A DNA stretch of 64,000 nucleotides from positions 868,001 through 932,000 of the forward strand of contig NZ_FUIH01000007.1 in assembly GCF_900162695.1 (NCBI RefSeq), given 5' to 3'. Shown here piece after piece: positions 1 through 8,052 of this stretch. This stretch comes from Virgibacillus siamensis. Its GTDB lineage: Bacteria; Bacillota; Bacilli; Bacillales; Amphibacillaceae. A model generated the notes under the pieces. The model was given only the letters and a program-made list of their open reading frames with translations. It was not told where the DNA came from and did no database searches. Every line of letters starts with the position of its first letter. The stretch's first letter is position 1. The translations under genes and the position numbers were made by a program.

Positions 1-87
1 GTGCAAGCTGAACTTGACAAACGAAAAGCGCAACAAGACGAGTACATGCAGAACATGCCAGGTGTTGAAGTAAATGAACCAGAATGA
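1..87 (+). CDS. phage portal protein, C-terminal end (partial)
   Basis: The window opens inside a reading frame that ends with TGA at 85-87. Only about 28 residues are visible; they are polar, rich in Lys, Gln and Glu, and show no motif. The call rests on position: in siphovirus late operons the gene directly before the SPP1 gp7-like head morphogenesis gene is the portal. It overlaps the next gene by 14 bases, which suggests translational coupling. The portal ring is the DNA entry point at one capsid vertex. The identity is inferred from neighbours only. Confidence 0.5.
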   Translation: MQAELDKRKAQQDEYMQNMPGVEVNEPE

Positions 88-1201
88 CATTGAGAAACAC
101 TTAGACAATATGCTAACACAGTCCGAACGAGACATAGATAAAGTCTTTGCAGGACGTTTAAAATCATTGCTAGACCTATTAGCTGATATGCATAGAAAGT
201 ACGCTGATAATGGATCTATTAGCCGTACAGAGGTATACAAGTATAAACGTTTCGAGAAGGAAATGGAACGCATTAAATTATTGATCCATGATGACTATAA
301 GAAAGTGTATCAGGAAATCAATAAACTAATGAAAGACCAGTATACTGACAATCTATTAATGAGCCTGTTTGTATACGAAATGGCTACACAGCTAGATATG
401 CAAGTAACCATTCCGAGCGCGCGGGTAGTAAGTGAAGCTATACTCAATCCGATAAAAGAGTTGACATTATCATCATTGATGAATCAGCACAGGAACGAGA
501 TTGTGCGAAAGATACGGATAGAGTTGGCGCAAGGTATCCAGGCGGGCGAATCATATGGAGAAATGGCTGAACGCCTTGAAAAAGCGGTCAATTTTAGTCG
601 GAGTAAAGCTAGACGAGTGGCTAGAACAGAATCCGGTAGAGTACAAGTTGAATCACGTTTGAAAAGCATCGAAAAAGCTAAAAAAATGATCGAGCCGGAT
701 AAACAGGTGGAACAAGCGAAGTCGGACGATAAGCCGGAAACTGATGGCAAGCCGAAAATTGTACGTGATAAGCCATATGGACTGAAACCAGAAGGAAACG
801 AAAGCGCATTTGCAAAGTTTTGGATGGCTGAATTGGATTTACGTACAAGGCGGTCACACAGAAAGCTAGACGGACAGACAGCGGATGATGAGGGGTATTT
901 TCATTATAAGGGTATGAAAGCAAAAGGCCCGTCATTGTGGGCCAACCCCTCCATGACGATTAATTGTCGTTGTGATGTCGGGGTTAAAATAAATGGCAAG
1001 ATGCCAGACACAAGGCGTGTGCGTGACTACAACGATGCACGCTACCAACAAAGACTGGCAGACAGAATGGACTTTCTCATGGCGGAAGAAGGATTAACAG
1101 AAAAACAAGCAGAACGAAAGGCAATGAAACAAGTTTATCCACCAAATATAGTGGAGAAGTACAGATTTTATGAAGATTGGTACAAAGATCAACCAAAGTA
1201 A
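74..1201 (+). CDS. phage head morphogenesis protein, SPP1 gp7 / Mu F family
   Basis: This 375-residue protein has the layout of the SPP1 gp7/Mu gpF minor head proteins. It has a charged helical N-terminal half, the conserved ARRVARTESGR stretch near residues 177-187, and a C-terminal module containing RRSHRKLDGQ and ending in the NCRCDV motif near residues 298-303. Family members are minor capsid proteins that associate with the portal and help package or eject DNA correctly. A linker of about 50 residues rich in Lys, Asp and Pro separates the two conserved parts. The ATG lies within the 3' end of the upstream portal frame. A terminator-like hairpin follows directly, so the portal-gp7 messages may be partly uncoupled from the capsid genes. 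Confidence 0.88.
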   Translation: MNQNDIEKHLDNMLTQSERDIDKVFAGRLKSLLDLLADMHRKYADNGSISRTEVYKYKRFEKEMERIKLLIHDDYKKVYQEINKLMKDQYTDNLLMSLFVYEMATQLDMQVTIPSARVVSEAILNPIKELTLSSLMNQHRNEIVRKIRIELAQGIQAGESYGEMAERLEKAVNFSRSKARRVARTESGRVQVESRLKSIEKAKKMIEPDKQVEQAKSDDKPETDGKPKIVRDKPYGLKPEGNESAFAKFWMAELDLRTRRSHRKLDGQTADDEGYFHYKGMKAKGPSLWANPSMTINCRCDVGVKINGKMPDTRRVRDYNDARYQQRLADRMDFLMAEEGLTEKQAERKAMKQVYPPNIVEKYRFYEDWYKDQPK

Positions 1202-1203
1202 TG

Positions 1204-1232
1204 CGCCTATCAGACTAGCGGTAGGCGTTTTT
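1204..1232 (+). terminator. hairpin with T-tract after the gp7-like gene
   Basis: Arms CGCCTAT (1204-1210) and GTAGGCG (1221-1227) can pair with one G-T wobble around a 10-base loop, followed by TTTTTATTT. It lies 3 bases after the stop codon and may attenuate transcription between the portal/minor head genes and the capsid genes. Confidence 0.55.
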
Positions 1233-1320
1233 ATTTATATCTTATACCTACGTTGCATGACGTATAACATGCTATCCTATCGAGCACACAAACTCGTAAA
1301 ACGTGAAGGAGACATAGAAT

Positions 1321-1914
1321 ATGAAACGAGATTTTCTTAAAGAACTAGAGTTATCAGATGAACAAATCGAAGCGGTTTTCAAGGAACACGGGAAGGCTGT
1401 TAATGAGTACAAAACGAAAGCAGAACAGGTCGACACTCTGCAATCACAAATTGATGACTACAAACAACAGCTAACAGACCGTGACAAACAGCTTAAGGAT
1501 TTGGAAGGTAAGGCATCAGGTAACGAGGACTTACAGCAACAGATTAAGGACTTACAGAAGGCTAACGATGACGCACAGAAGGAATATGACGAGCAATTAC
1601 GTCAACAGAAGAAAGAATCTAAATTGGAGTTGCTTCTAAAGGACGTGAAGGCACGTAATCCTAAAGCAGTCAAGGCACTACTGGATAATGACAAGATTAG
1701 TCTTGATAACGATAATCTAGTAGGCGTACAAGACCAGATTGACGCACTAAAAGAATCGGACGCTTATTTATTTGAGAGTGACGAACCTAAGTTAAAAGGC
1801 AGAGAGCCACATAGCAGCAATCCGAACGAAACAAAGCAAACATTCACGGTGGATGATTTCAAAGGAATGACACCGGAACAAATTAATAAAAATTGGGAAA
1901 AGTTGAAAGGATGA
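1321..1914 (+). CDS. phage capsid scaffold protein (gp20-type)
   Basis: A 197-residue, strongly charged, predicted coiled-coil protein. Residues about 25-110 are almost entirely Lys, Glu, Asp and Gln with heptad-like spacing, followed by a compact C-terminal segment. This composition and its place directly before the major capsid gene match the phage minor structural gp20/scaffold family, which directs capsid shell assembly and is then lost or cleaved. It is preceded by AAGGAG and a start at 1321. It lies 7 bases before the capsid gene. The role is inferred from composition and synteny; no catalytic motif is expected or seen. Confidence 0.8.
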   Translation: MKRDFLKELELSDEQIEAVFKEHGKAVNEYKTKAEQVDTLQSQIDDYKQQLTDRDKQLKDLEGKASGNEDLQQQIKDLQKANDDAQKEYDEQLRQQKKESKLELLLKDVKARNPKAVKALLDNDKISLDNDNLVGVQDQIDALKESDAYLFESDEPKLKGREPHSSNPNETKQTFTVDDFKGMTPEQINKNWEKLKG

Positions 1915-1921
1915 ATGATTA

Positions 1922-2764
1922 ATGTCAGTACAAAATTTTATTCCAGAACTATGGAGTGCACGACTATTAGCAAACTTAGATAAGGCACACGTTTTCGGTA
2001 GCGTTGTCAACCGTGATTATGAAGGTGAAATTTCTAATCAAGGTGACACAGTACACATTCAACAAGCGGGTGATATTTCCGTATTTGATTACGACAAAGT
2101 GAACGGATTGAATGCACCTGAAACAGTAAAGAGTACTAGCCGTGACTTGCTTATCGACCAGGCGAAAGCATTTAATTTCATGGTTGATGACATTGACAAA
2201 GTACAGGCAAACGTTGAATTGGTTGATCGTTACGCACAACGAGCAGCATATGCAGTAAATGACATTTTCGATAAGTACATTGCAGGTCATTATGTAGATG
2301 CTACACACAAAATCGGTGACGATGCATCACCTATCACGATTGATGGCACAACAGCATATGAGCAACTTTCTAAGATGGCTACATTGCTTGATGAAGCTAA
2401 CGTACCACAAGAAGGTCGTTGGGCTGTCCTTCCTCCATTCTATTATGAAGCATTGCGTTCTCAAAATAGCGGTGCAATGTTTGAAGAAGCAAAGGAAAAC
2501 GGACGTGTAGGACGGTTGGCGGGATTTGATTTACGTATGTCGAACAACGTTGCACAGTTTACTGGCGATGGCACAGCGACATTTACCAACAGTAAGGTAT
2601 TAGTCGGTCACAACATGGCTATTTCTGTAGCTGAACAGATCGTAAAAACGGAAGCATATCGACCAGAGAAATTCTTTGCAGATGCTATCCGTGGCTTGCA
2701 TGTATACGGTTCTAAAACCACACAGCCAGATGCATTAGGTGTTATTGCAGCAGCAAGAGCATAA
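1922..2764 (+). CDS. phage major capsid protein
   Basis: This 280-residue protein begins with the FIPELWSARLLANL segment that I associate with a family of Firmicute phage major capsid proteins of the P22 gp5 or N4 gp56-like type. It continues with a capsid-like mix of strands and Ala-rich helices. Its position after the scaffold and before the connector genes fits. It should form the icosahedral shell with the HK97 fold. The size is normal for proteins that rely on a separate scaffold. A small hairpin stands immediately 3' of the gene, as is also seen after the major tail protein gene. Confidence 0.87.
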   Translation: MSVQNFIPELWSARLLANLDKAHVFGSVVNRDYEGEISNQGDTVHIQQAGDISVFDYDKVNGLNAPETVKSTSRDLLIDQAKAFNFMVDDIDKVQANVELVDRYAQRAAYAVNDIFDKYIAGHYVDATHKIGDDASPITIDGTTAYEQLSKMATLLDEANVPQEGRWAVLPPFYYEALRSQNSGAMFEEAKENGRVGRLAGFDLRMSNNVAQFTGDGTATFTNSKVLVGHNMAISVAEQIVKTEAYRPEKFFADAIRGLHVYGSKTTQPDALGVIAAARA

Positions 2765-2767
2765 TAA

Positions 2768-2787
2768 AAGGGGATTAATTTCCCCTT
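2768..2787 (+). terminator. short stem-loop after the major capsid gene
   Basis: Arms AAGGGGA and TCCCCTT enclose the loop TTAATT. No T-tract follows, so it is more likely an RNA-stabilising or attenuating hairpin than a full terminator. The core GGGGATTAATTTCCCC recurs exactly after the amidase gene (16300-16315), there with a T-tract. Confidence 0.45.
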
Positions 2788-2799
2788 AGGAGGTATTAA

Positions 2800-2943
2800 A
2801 TGTTTTATAAGAATAAGGAAACAGGCAATGTCTTTGGTGTAACAGATAAGGTCACATTAAAACGCGTACAAAATTCTATGCAGTATGAAGAAGTGGAAGT
2901 GCCAAAGAAAGAAAGCGAAAAGCCAAAAAGTAAAAAGAAATAA
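2800..2943 (+). CDS. small phage structural-region protein, 47 aa
   Basis: A short gene with a strong ribosome-binding site (AGGAGG at 2788-2793) and an ATG at 2800. The product starts MFYKNKETGNVFGV and ends in a Lys/Ser-rich tail. Small proteins with a lysine-rich end are common at this position between the major capsid and the head-tail connector genes in Firmicute siphophages. The function is unknown; a capsid decoration or head-joining accessory role is only a guess from position. Confidence 0.65.
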   Translation: MFYKNKETGNVFGVTDKVTLKRVQNSMQYEEVEVPKKESEKPKSKKK

Positions 2944-2952
2944 GGTGATTCT

Positions 2953-3243
2953 ATGACACCTACTGATGTGAAAGAACTACTAAACAAGCCGAATATGGAT
3001 GATGTGTATTTGAATACTGCTATTGCTGTTTTCACGGAATATGCAGGCGACTATTGCAATAACACATTTAGCGATCCATTACCTGCCGGAGTGAAATTAT
3101 TCGTTGCTAAAGCATGTGAGTATAACTTACAAAAGGCAGGAGTAACATCATTCAGCATGGGTAACGTCAGCTATTCATATGAAACAGACTTTCCGCCCAG
3201 TGTGCTGAAACCTTTGAAGCCATATAAAAGGTTGTCATTCTAA
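2953..3243 (+). CDS. phage head-tail connector protein (gp6-like)
   Basis: A 96-residue, mostly helical protein that opens with MTPTDVKELLNKPN. This resembles the small HK97 gp6/SPP1 gp15 adaptors that dock under the portal after packaging. It contains the typical early acidic helix and an internal AKACEYNLQKAGV helix. Its stop overlaps the start of the next gene by one base. The call combines family resemblance and gene order. There is no sign of truncation. Confidence 0.75.
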   Translation: MTPTDVKELLNKPNMDDVYLNTAIAVFTEYAGDYCNNTFSDPLPAGVKLFVAKACEYNLQKAGVTSFSMGNVSYSYETDFPPSVLKPLKPYKRLSF

Positions 3244-3626
3244 TGTTTCCACACAATATAACATTTCAGACGTATACAGAGGTTGATGACGGCATGGGCG
3301 GGAAAATAAAAACGTGGGCTGACGCTTTTAATACGGTGGCTCACGTTCAACCTGTTAATTCGAGTGAATATGTTGAAGCTAGGAAGCTAGTTAATCCGAT
3401 AGACCACAATATATTTTTTCCGTATATCGCACAACGCATTGAAGAATATTTTATTTCTCCGGTACAAACAAACGAGCAGGATATGACGGTTAGCGGGAAT
3501 ATGCGGGTTAAATGGAATGACAGGACGGACAGTAAAGGGAATAACTTTATACTGGAATTACGTTCTAATCCATTGGATCAAGGCGGAATGGGCGAAATCA
3601 TGATGGTAAAGGCTGAGTTGAAATGA
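3243..3626 (+). CDS. phage head closure / head-tail joining protein
   Basis: At 127 residues this matches the head closure family (SPP1 gp16, HK97 gp7-type). It has an N-terminal FPHNITFQTYTEVDDGMGGK strand segment, which is a hallmark of these small beta-barrel proteins, then a region beginning YVEARKLVNP. It seals the packaged head and makes a platform for the tail. The gene overlaps both neighbours by a few bases (1 upstream, 4 downstream), so translation is coupled. One segment, EEYFISPVQTNEQD, closely resembles the first residues of the Tal-like protein at 11.3 kb; see findings. Confidence 0.75.
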   Translation: MFPHNITFQTYTEVDDGMGGKIKTWADAFNTVAHVQPVNSSEYVEARKLVNPIDHNIFFPYIAQRIEEYFISPVQTNEQDMTVSGNMRVKWNDRTDSKGNNFILELRSNPLDQGGMGEIMMVKAELK

Positions 3627-4039
3627 AGTATGGTGTAGTTTCTACTGGTTTTCCAGGATGGGATAAGGCAGTAGAAAAATTCCAAGCGCGCTACATTCGA
3701 GAAATAAAAAGAATAGTAGCAGAAACAGCCGAAATGATAGCAACGCAAGCGAAGGCGTTAGCACCTGTTGATGAAGGTAATTTGAAACGTTCTATTGAAG
3801 TGGATATACGTCCTGATGGGTTGTCTGCTGAAATTAAGGTAACAGCAAATTACGGGATTTTCGTGGAATTTGGAACGGGTATCTATGCAGAAGGCGGAAA
3901 CGGGCGAAAAGATGGATGGGTGTACTTTGCAGACGGGCGTTATTGGTATACAGAAGGAATGAAGTCTCAGCCATATTGGAGACCCGCAGTAGAACAAGGC
4001 GCGCAATATTTTAAATCAGAAATGAACAGATTGGGGTGA
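3623..4039 (+). CDS. phage tail-joining protein, HK97 gp10 family
   Basis: This 138-residue protein carries the HK97 gp10 signature: a helical start, then APVDEGNLKRSIE around residues 50-62 and NYGIFVEFGTGIY around 75-87, and a closing YWRPAVEQG segment. Members of this family complete the head-tail junction or the tail terminator region. The start codon lies inside the end of the previous gene (ATGA-type overlap of four bases). Length and motif order are typical, so I regard the family call as secure and the exact role as less so. Confidence 0.83.
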   Translation: MKYGVVSTGFPGWDKAVEKFQARYIREIKRIVAETAEMIATQAKALAPVDEGNLKRSIEVDIRPDGLSAEIKVTANYGIFVEFGTGIYAEGGNGRKDGWVYFADGRYWYTEGMKSQPYWRPAVEQGAQYFKSEMNRLG

Positions 4040-4043
4040 TGTA

Positions 4044-4439
4044 ATGCAGACATCACTTGCGGAATTACAAAAAGTATTATACAGCAGACTTTCAAACGAT
4101 AACACACTATCAAATATTATTACTGGAGTGCATGATTACGTTTCAGGGGATGCTGTTTTTCCTTATATTACGATAGGAGAGCCGACTGTAACAGGTAACA
4201 TGACCAAAACATCAGTAGGCGAAAACATCGTATTACCATTGCACACATGGAGTGACTATGACGGGAAAAAGGAAACATACGAATTATTCAACTATATATT
4301 AAGCGCATTACATGAACCGTTAAAAATTGGCGGTTCTTTTTTAATGCTTAGACGTGACTTAGTGAACATGCGAGCGTTTTTCGATCCGGGCGGTGCTGTT
4401 CATGGAGTCATGGAAATTAGGTATTACATCAACAATTAG
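4044..4439 (+). CDS. phage tail terminator / completion protein (DUF3168-like)
   Basis: A 131-residue protein of the DUF3168 or lambda gpU-like type. It begins LAELQKVLYSRLSND, contains FPYITIGEPTV near residues 39-49, and has the conserved LPLHTWSDYDGKKETYE stretch near residues 65-80. These are recurrent features of small tail terminator proteins that cap the tail tube and set its length with the tape measure. It lies 4 bases after the gp10-like gene and 10 bases before the major tail gene. Confidence 0.78.
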   Translation: MQTSLAELQKVLYSRLSNDNTLSNIITGVHDYVSGDAVFPYITIGEPTVTGNMTKTSVGENIVLPLHTWSDYDGKKETYELFNYILSALHEPLKIGGSFLMLRRDLVNMRAFFDPGGAVHGVMEIRYYINN

Positions 4440-4449
4440 GAGTGATTAA

Positions 4450-4929
4450 ATGATTAACGGCAAAGATACTATCCTTTTAGTACAGCCTTTGGGTGCTACA
4501 GCGGGTGGATTAGTCATTGCTAATCTTACTGAAAATAGCTACTCAATCGAGAATGAAATCATTGACGAACAAACGAAAATGGGGCGTATTGTCGCATACG
4601 GTCAAAACTCTGAATCATTCGAGTTAACGGCTTATGGTGAAAAAGGCGACCCTGGACAGCAAGCAGTATTAGATGCAATCCGTAACAAAGAAGAACTCAA
4701 AGTTTGGGAAGTCAATCAGACAGCTAACGAACAAGGCGGATACGATGCATCTTTCGCATATTGCATTGTGGAATCAGCGGAAAAATCCAATCCAACAGAC
4801 AGCTTTCAAGAAGTAACAGCAACGCTTCAAGTACGAGGACAATCACAACAAGGTGAATTGACTTCACTACCAACAGGACTGACAGAACAGCCTTATCCGT
4901 TTGAAGAACCAGCTACAACAGCAGGATAA
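4450..4929 (+). CDS. phage major tail protein (tube subunit)
   Basis: The 159-residue product fits the TP901-1/SPP1 major tail tube family: MINGKDTILLVQPLG start, an NLTENSYSIENEIIDEQTK segment, and a beta-rich core with an AYGEKGDPGQ loop. It sits exactly between the tail terminator gene and the tail assembly chaperone, where the tube protein belongs. The tube forms the channel for DNA. The C-terminal 20 residues are Pro- and Thr-rich and may be exposed. A short perfect hairpin follows the stop, mirroring the one after the capsid gene. Confidence 0.83.
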   Translation: MINGKDTILLVQPLGATAGGLVIANLTENSYSIENEIIDEQTKMGRIVAYGQNSESFELTAYGEKGDPGQQAVLDAIRNKEELKVWEVNQTANEQGGYDASFAYCIVESAEKSNPTDSFQEVTATLQVRGQSQQGELTSLPTGLTEQPYPFEEPATTAG

Positions 4930-4934
4930 CTAAT

Positions 4935-4948
4935 GGGGCATTCGCCCC
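4935..4948 (+). terminator. short perfect stem-loop after the major tail gene
   Basis: GGGGC and GCCCC pair around the tetraloop ATTC. No T-tract follows. Together with the hairpin after the capsid gene this suggests 3'-end stabilisation or attenuation for the two most abundant virion proteins. Confidence 0.4.
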
Positions 4949-4972
4949 TCTTATACTTAGGAGGATAAAACA

Positions 4973-5410
4973 ATGGAAATCAATGGAAAACAGTACGAAC
5001 CGAAAGTAAATTTTAAATTTGAAAAGGTAGCAGATAAGAAATATTCCGAAGTAGTGGAGGGGCAGAAAACCTCAGGCATTGAAGGGATTTACGAGGACTT
5101 GCTAAACGACAAGCCAAGCGCATTGGTTAAGTTTTGGGATTGTGCAACAGCACACTACAAGAAAGAACAGCCTATTGTTGATGATATTGAAGATGCGCTA
5201 TCTGACATTATCGAGGACGAGGGCATTGATCGCTTGCAAAAGGAGGCGTTCGAAGCGTTGGATGAATCGGGGTTTTTCAAAAAACAGCTTCAGAACTTCT
5301 GGAAGAACTTAGACATGGCGAGCAAGTTAGCGAAAACGGAACAAGAAGCGGAACAAATCAAAGCAGCGCAAAAACTGTACAAGGAAAAGTACAAAAATCT
5401 GAAGGCATAA
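4973..5410 (+). CDS. phage tail assembly chaperone (gpG-type)
   Basis: A 145-residue acidic helical protein starting MEINGKQYEPKVNFKFEKVADKKY, which is the common opening of Firmicute tail assembly chaperones. It lies between the major tail gene and the tape measure, the position of lambda gpG. These chaperones coat the tape measure protein before tube assembly. The start is supported by AGGAGG at 4960-4965. In the -1 frame an open stretch runs from about 5257 through the stop of this gene to 5742, so a gpG-gpT style frameshift product is likely. Confidence 0.82.
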   Translation: MEINGKQYEPKVNFKFEKVADKKYSEVVEGQKTSGIEGIYEDLLNDKPSALVKFWDCATAHYKKEQPIVDDIEDALSDIIEDEGIDRLQKEAFEALDESGFFKKQLQNFWKNLDMASKLAKTEQEAEQIKAAQKLYKEKYKNLKA

Positions 5411-5442
5411 ACTATGACGATGTAGAAATACAGTCATCTCAT

Positions 5443-5742
5443 TTGCTGAATGTACACGACCCCGAATTAATAGAATCGTGGACACCTAGACAATATAACA
5501 ATTTTATCAAGGGCGCACAACATAGACAGATAGACCAATACGAATATGCGGCTAGGTCAGCAATGATGCAACGCAAAGCACAAAATGAAAAGAAATTACG
5601 TGAGACTGACTTATTCAATGCGGAACGTGCTAGGAAGAACCTGGACAGCAACGAAAGCGAAGAAGATCGCATTAAAAAAATGGTTGAGTTAAACAAGCAT
5701 ATAAAAGGGTTTCAGCCTGATTTCAGACCGAAAGGGGGTTGA
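5443..5742 (+). CDS. probable gpT-like extension of the tail chaperone, made by -1 frameshift
   Basis: This reading frame encodes about 99 residues from a TTG at 5443, but no ribosome-binding site precedes that codon. The frame is open well upstream, back to about 5257, overlapping the last 150 bases of the chaperone gene in the -1 register. In many siphophages a programmed -1 shift fuses the chaperone (G) to such a downstream segment (T), and the G-T fusion recruits the tail tube protein. The product is charged and helical (HLLNVHDPELIESWTPRQY at the start), as usual for T. I could not pin a canonical slippery heptamer. CAAAAAT near the end of the first frame and CAAAAAA near 5279 are candidates. 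Confidence 0.7.
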   Translation: MLNVHDPELIESWTPRQYNNFIKGAQHRQIDQYEYAARSAMMQRKAQNEKKLRETDLFNAERARKNLDSNESEEDRIKKMVELNKHIKGFQPDFRPKGG

Positions 5743-5745
5743 TGT

Positions 5746-8049
5746 ATGCAAGAAAGATTAAGTGCTGTTGTAGGCGCTAGGATAAGTGAATTCAAGCGCA
5801 AAATGGCAGAAGTTAAGGCAATAGCTAAGACTGTACCTAATCGGATAAAAGTCCATGTAAAAGCTGAATACGACAGTTTCAGACGTTCAATGGATAGGCT
5901 AGCTGATTATAGTCGAGACGTTGGGGAAATTATAGGACACTCGTTACGGGGTGGATTGTTAGCAGTATTGCCTATGGTTTCCCCTATCATCGGTAGCTTA
6001 GTGGGCGGTGTCGGTGCGCTTGCATCCTCATTTGTCGCGGCAGGTGGCGCAGGTGGCGCATTTGCTATCGCTGCTATCGGTAACATAAGCAAATTGACTG
6101 AAGGCATAACGGATTTACGAAGTATTAACGACAAACTGAAAAAAGAACGCCAATCACTTGCGCCAAATGAAAAACGGATCAACGAATTATTGAACCAACG
6201 CAAAAATTTGCTATCCGGCATGAGTGGCGCACAAAAGAAAGCAATGAAGGCATTTCAAGGTTTTCAGAAACAATGGAATAAATTCTTATCAGCAACGGAA
6301 AAACCAGTATTCAAAGTATTTGCAGCGGGATTAGAAGTAGCTACCACGCTATTAAAAAGAATAGAGCCTATTATCAAGCCTGTTTCTAATGCGTTGGTTG
6401 ACTTGTTAAATAGACTTAATGCATTTGCAGGAACAAAACAATTCAAGAGTTTCATTAACTTCTTTGCTACCCGTGGAACATCGGCTATTAAGAATTGGGG
6501 AACAATCGCAGGGAACGCATTTAAAGGATTCATGGAACTGATGAAAGCGTTCGGGCCATTAGGTAAAAACATGGAAAATGGACTAATCGGATTGACTGAG
6601 AAGTTTGCTAAATGGGCGGCGGGATTAAGTAAGTCGAAGGCATTTAAAAACTTCATCAATTTCGTAAAAGAAAATGGCCCAAAAGTTATGCAGTTAATCG
6701 GTAATCTAACGAAATTCCTTGTAAATCTAGGAATAGGGTTAGCGCCATTAGGAACAAAAATACTTGACCTGACAAACAAGTTTTTAAAGTGGATTAACGG
6801 ACTGATGAAAGGTAACAAGACTATTGGACAAGTGGTAGCAATTGTCACATCAGTAATCGGTGTATTCATGGCATTAGCGCCTGTTTTGTTGATGATTAAG
6901 AGCGCATTTATGTTAGTATGGCCCGTTGTTGCGAAACTAGGTGGAGCGCTTATCAGGGTTATACCGTGGGTTTTCCGTATAGGAATGGCTATACTCAGAC
7001 TTTCCAATCCGATTGGATGGATAATAACAATCCTTGGGGTATTAGTAGGGGTTGTTGTTAAGTATTGGGATGAAATTAAGAGTTGGACTGTTAAAACTTT
7101 CAAAGCAGTAAAGAACACGATCAAGATTGTATGGGATTGGATATGGGGCAAGATTAAAGCAGTCGCAACAGCTATTGCTAAATGGGTGCTGAAGAAATTC
7201 AATGACATTAAAAACAACATACAGCAACGCCTGGAATTCGCAAAACGTGTTGTACAAGTTGTTTGGTTCAAGATTAGACAAATATTCCATAAAGTAGTAA
7301 GCACCGTAACTAATTTTGTTCGCGATAAATTCAATGCAATCAAAAGTAAAATTCAAAATGCTATGGAAGCCGCAAGAACTATTGTACGTGTCGTATGGTT
7401 CAAGATTAAGCAATTCTTCTATCGTACGATCAATAACATTCGTAACACAGTACGGGATAAATTCAACGCTATAAAAGATGCCGTCAGGGATAAAATGCAA
7501 TCCGTCAGAGATACAATAAAAGACATATGGAATCGTGTTATGGACTTTTTGCGTGGAATTAATTTAGCGAGTATTGGTAAAAACATCATCAGCGGTATGA
7601 TTGGCGGTATTAAAGATAAAGCAAGTGCATTGGTTGACAGCGTAAAAGGCGCGGTTGGTAGTGCTATTGAAGGTGCTAAGAACTTGCTAGGTATTCATTC
7701 TCCATCAAGGGTATTCAAGCAAATCGGTGTATATACCGGAGAAGGTCTACAAATCGGATTGAACAGCATGAAAAAGAAAGTAGGTAACGCATCAACACAA
7801 CTTGCTACATCGGTTAGGGATTCATTCAAGCCTGATTTACAGCTTGATAGTGTAGGTGCTGTCATTGATCCTGTTATGAATAAGAACGGCGTAGGAACAT
7901 TAAACGGCAATTTGAACGCTAGTATAAATGATTTCGAGTTACCTGATAAAAACGTATATATCCAAGTTGAAGGTGACGCTGAATGGATACGCGCTTATGT
8001 GAATGAAGAAAATGCAATAGATTCAAAAATAAGAAGCATCGGAGGGTAA
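5746..8049 (+). CDS. phage tape measure protein
   Basis: The longest tail gene but one (767 residues). The protein has a basic helical start, a Gly/Ala-rich hydrophobic region near residues 60-110, a second hydrophobic group near 355-430, and then a long amphipathic region with repeating VVRVVWFKIKQ-like and VRDKFNAIKDAV-like units near 450-590. Near residue 645 it has LLGIHSPSRVFKQIG, a motif widely shared by tape measure C-terminal domains. Its length sets tail length; by the usual 0.15 nm per residue rule the tail would be about 115 nm. It follows the chaperone genes by 3 bases, with GGGGG as ribosome-binding site. Confidence 0.9.
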   Translation: MQERLSAVVGARISEFKRKMAEVKAIAKTVPNRIKVHVKAEYDSFRRSMDRLADYSRDVGEIIGHSLRGGLLAVLPMVSPIIGSLVGGVGALASSFVAAGGAGGAFAIAAIGNISKLTEGITDLRSINDKLKKERQSLAPNEKRINELLNQRKNLLSGMSGAQKKAMKAFQGFQKQWNKFLSATEKPVFKVFAAGLEVATTLLKRIEPIIKPVSNALVDLLNRLNAFAGTKQFKSFINFFATRGTSAIKNWGTIAGNAFKGFMELMKAFGPLGKNMENGLIGLTEKFAKWAAGLSKSKAFKNFINFVKENGPKVMQLIGNLTKFLVNLGIGLAPLGTKILDLTNKFLKWINGLMKGNKTIGQVVAIVTSVIGVFMALAPVLLMIKSAFMLVWPVVAKLGGALIRVIPWVFRIGMAILRLSNPIGWIITILGVLVGVVVKYWDEIKSWTVKTFKAVKNTIKIVWDWIWGKIKAVATAIAKWVLKKFNDIKNNIQQRLEFAKRVVQVVWFKIRQIFHKVVSTVTNFVRDKFNAIKSKIQNAMEAARTIVRVVWFKIKQFFYRTINNIRNTVRDKFNAIKDAVRDKMQSVRDTIKDIWNRVMDFLRGINLASIGKNIISGMIGGIKDKASALVDSVKGAVGSAIEGAKNLLGIHSPSRVFKQIGVYTGEGLQIGLNSMKKKVGNASTQLATSVRDSFKPDLQLDSVGAVIDPVMNKNGVGTLNGNLNASINDFELPDKNVYIQVEGDAEWIRAYVNEENAIDSKIRSIGG

Positions 8050-8052
8050 GGG

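Noticed and set aside
6264..7343. 359-residue open frame on the minus strand
   Set aside because: It is the antisense shadow of the tape measure gene, with no ribosome-binding site and a composition typical of reversed Ala/Lys/Ile-rich coding sequence.
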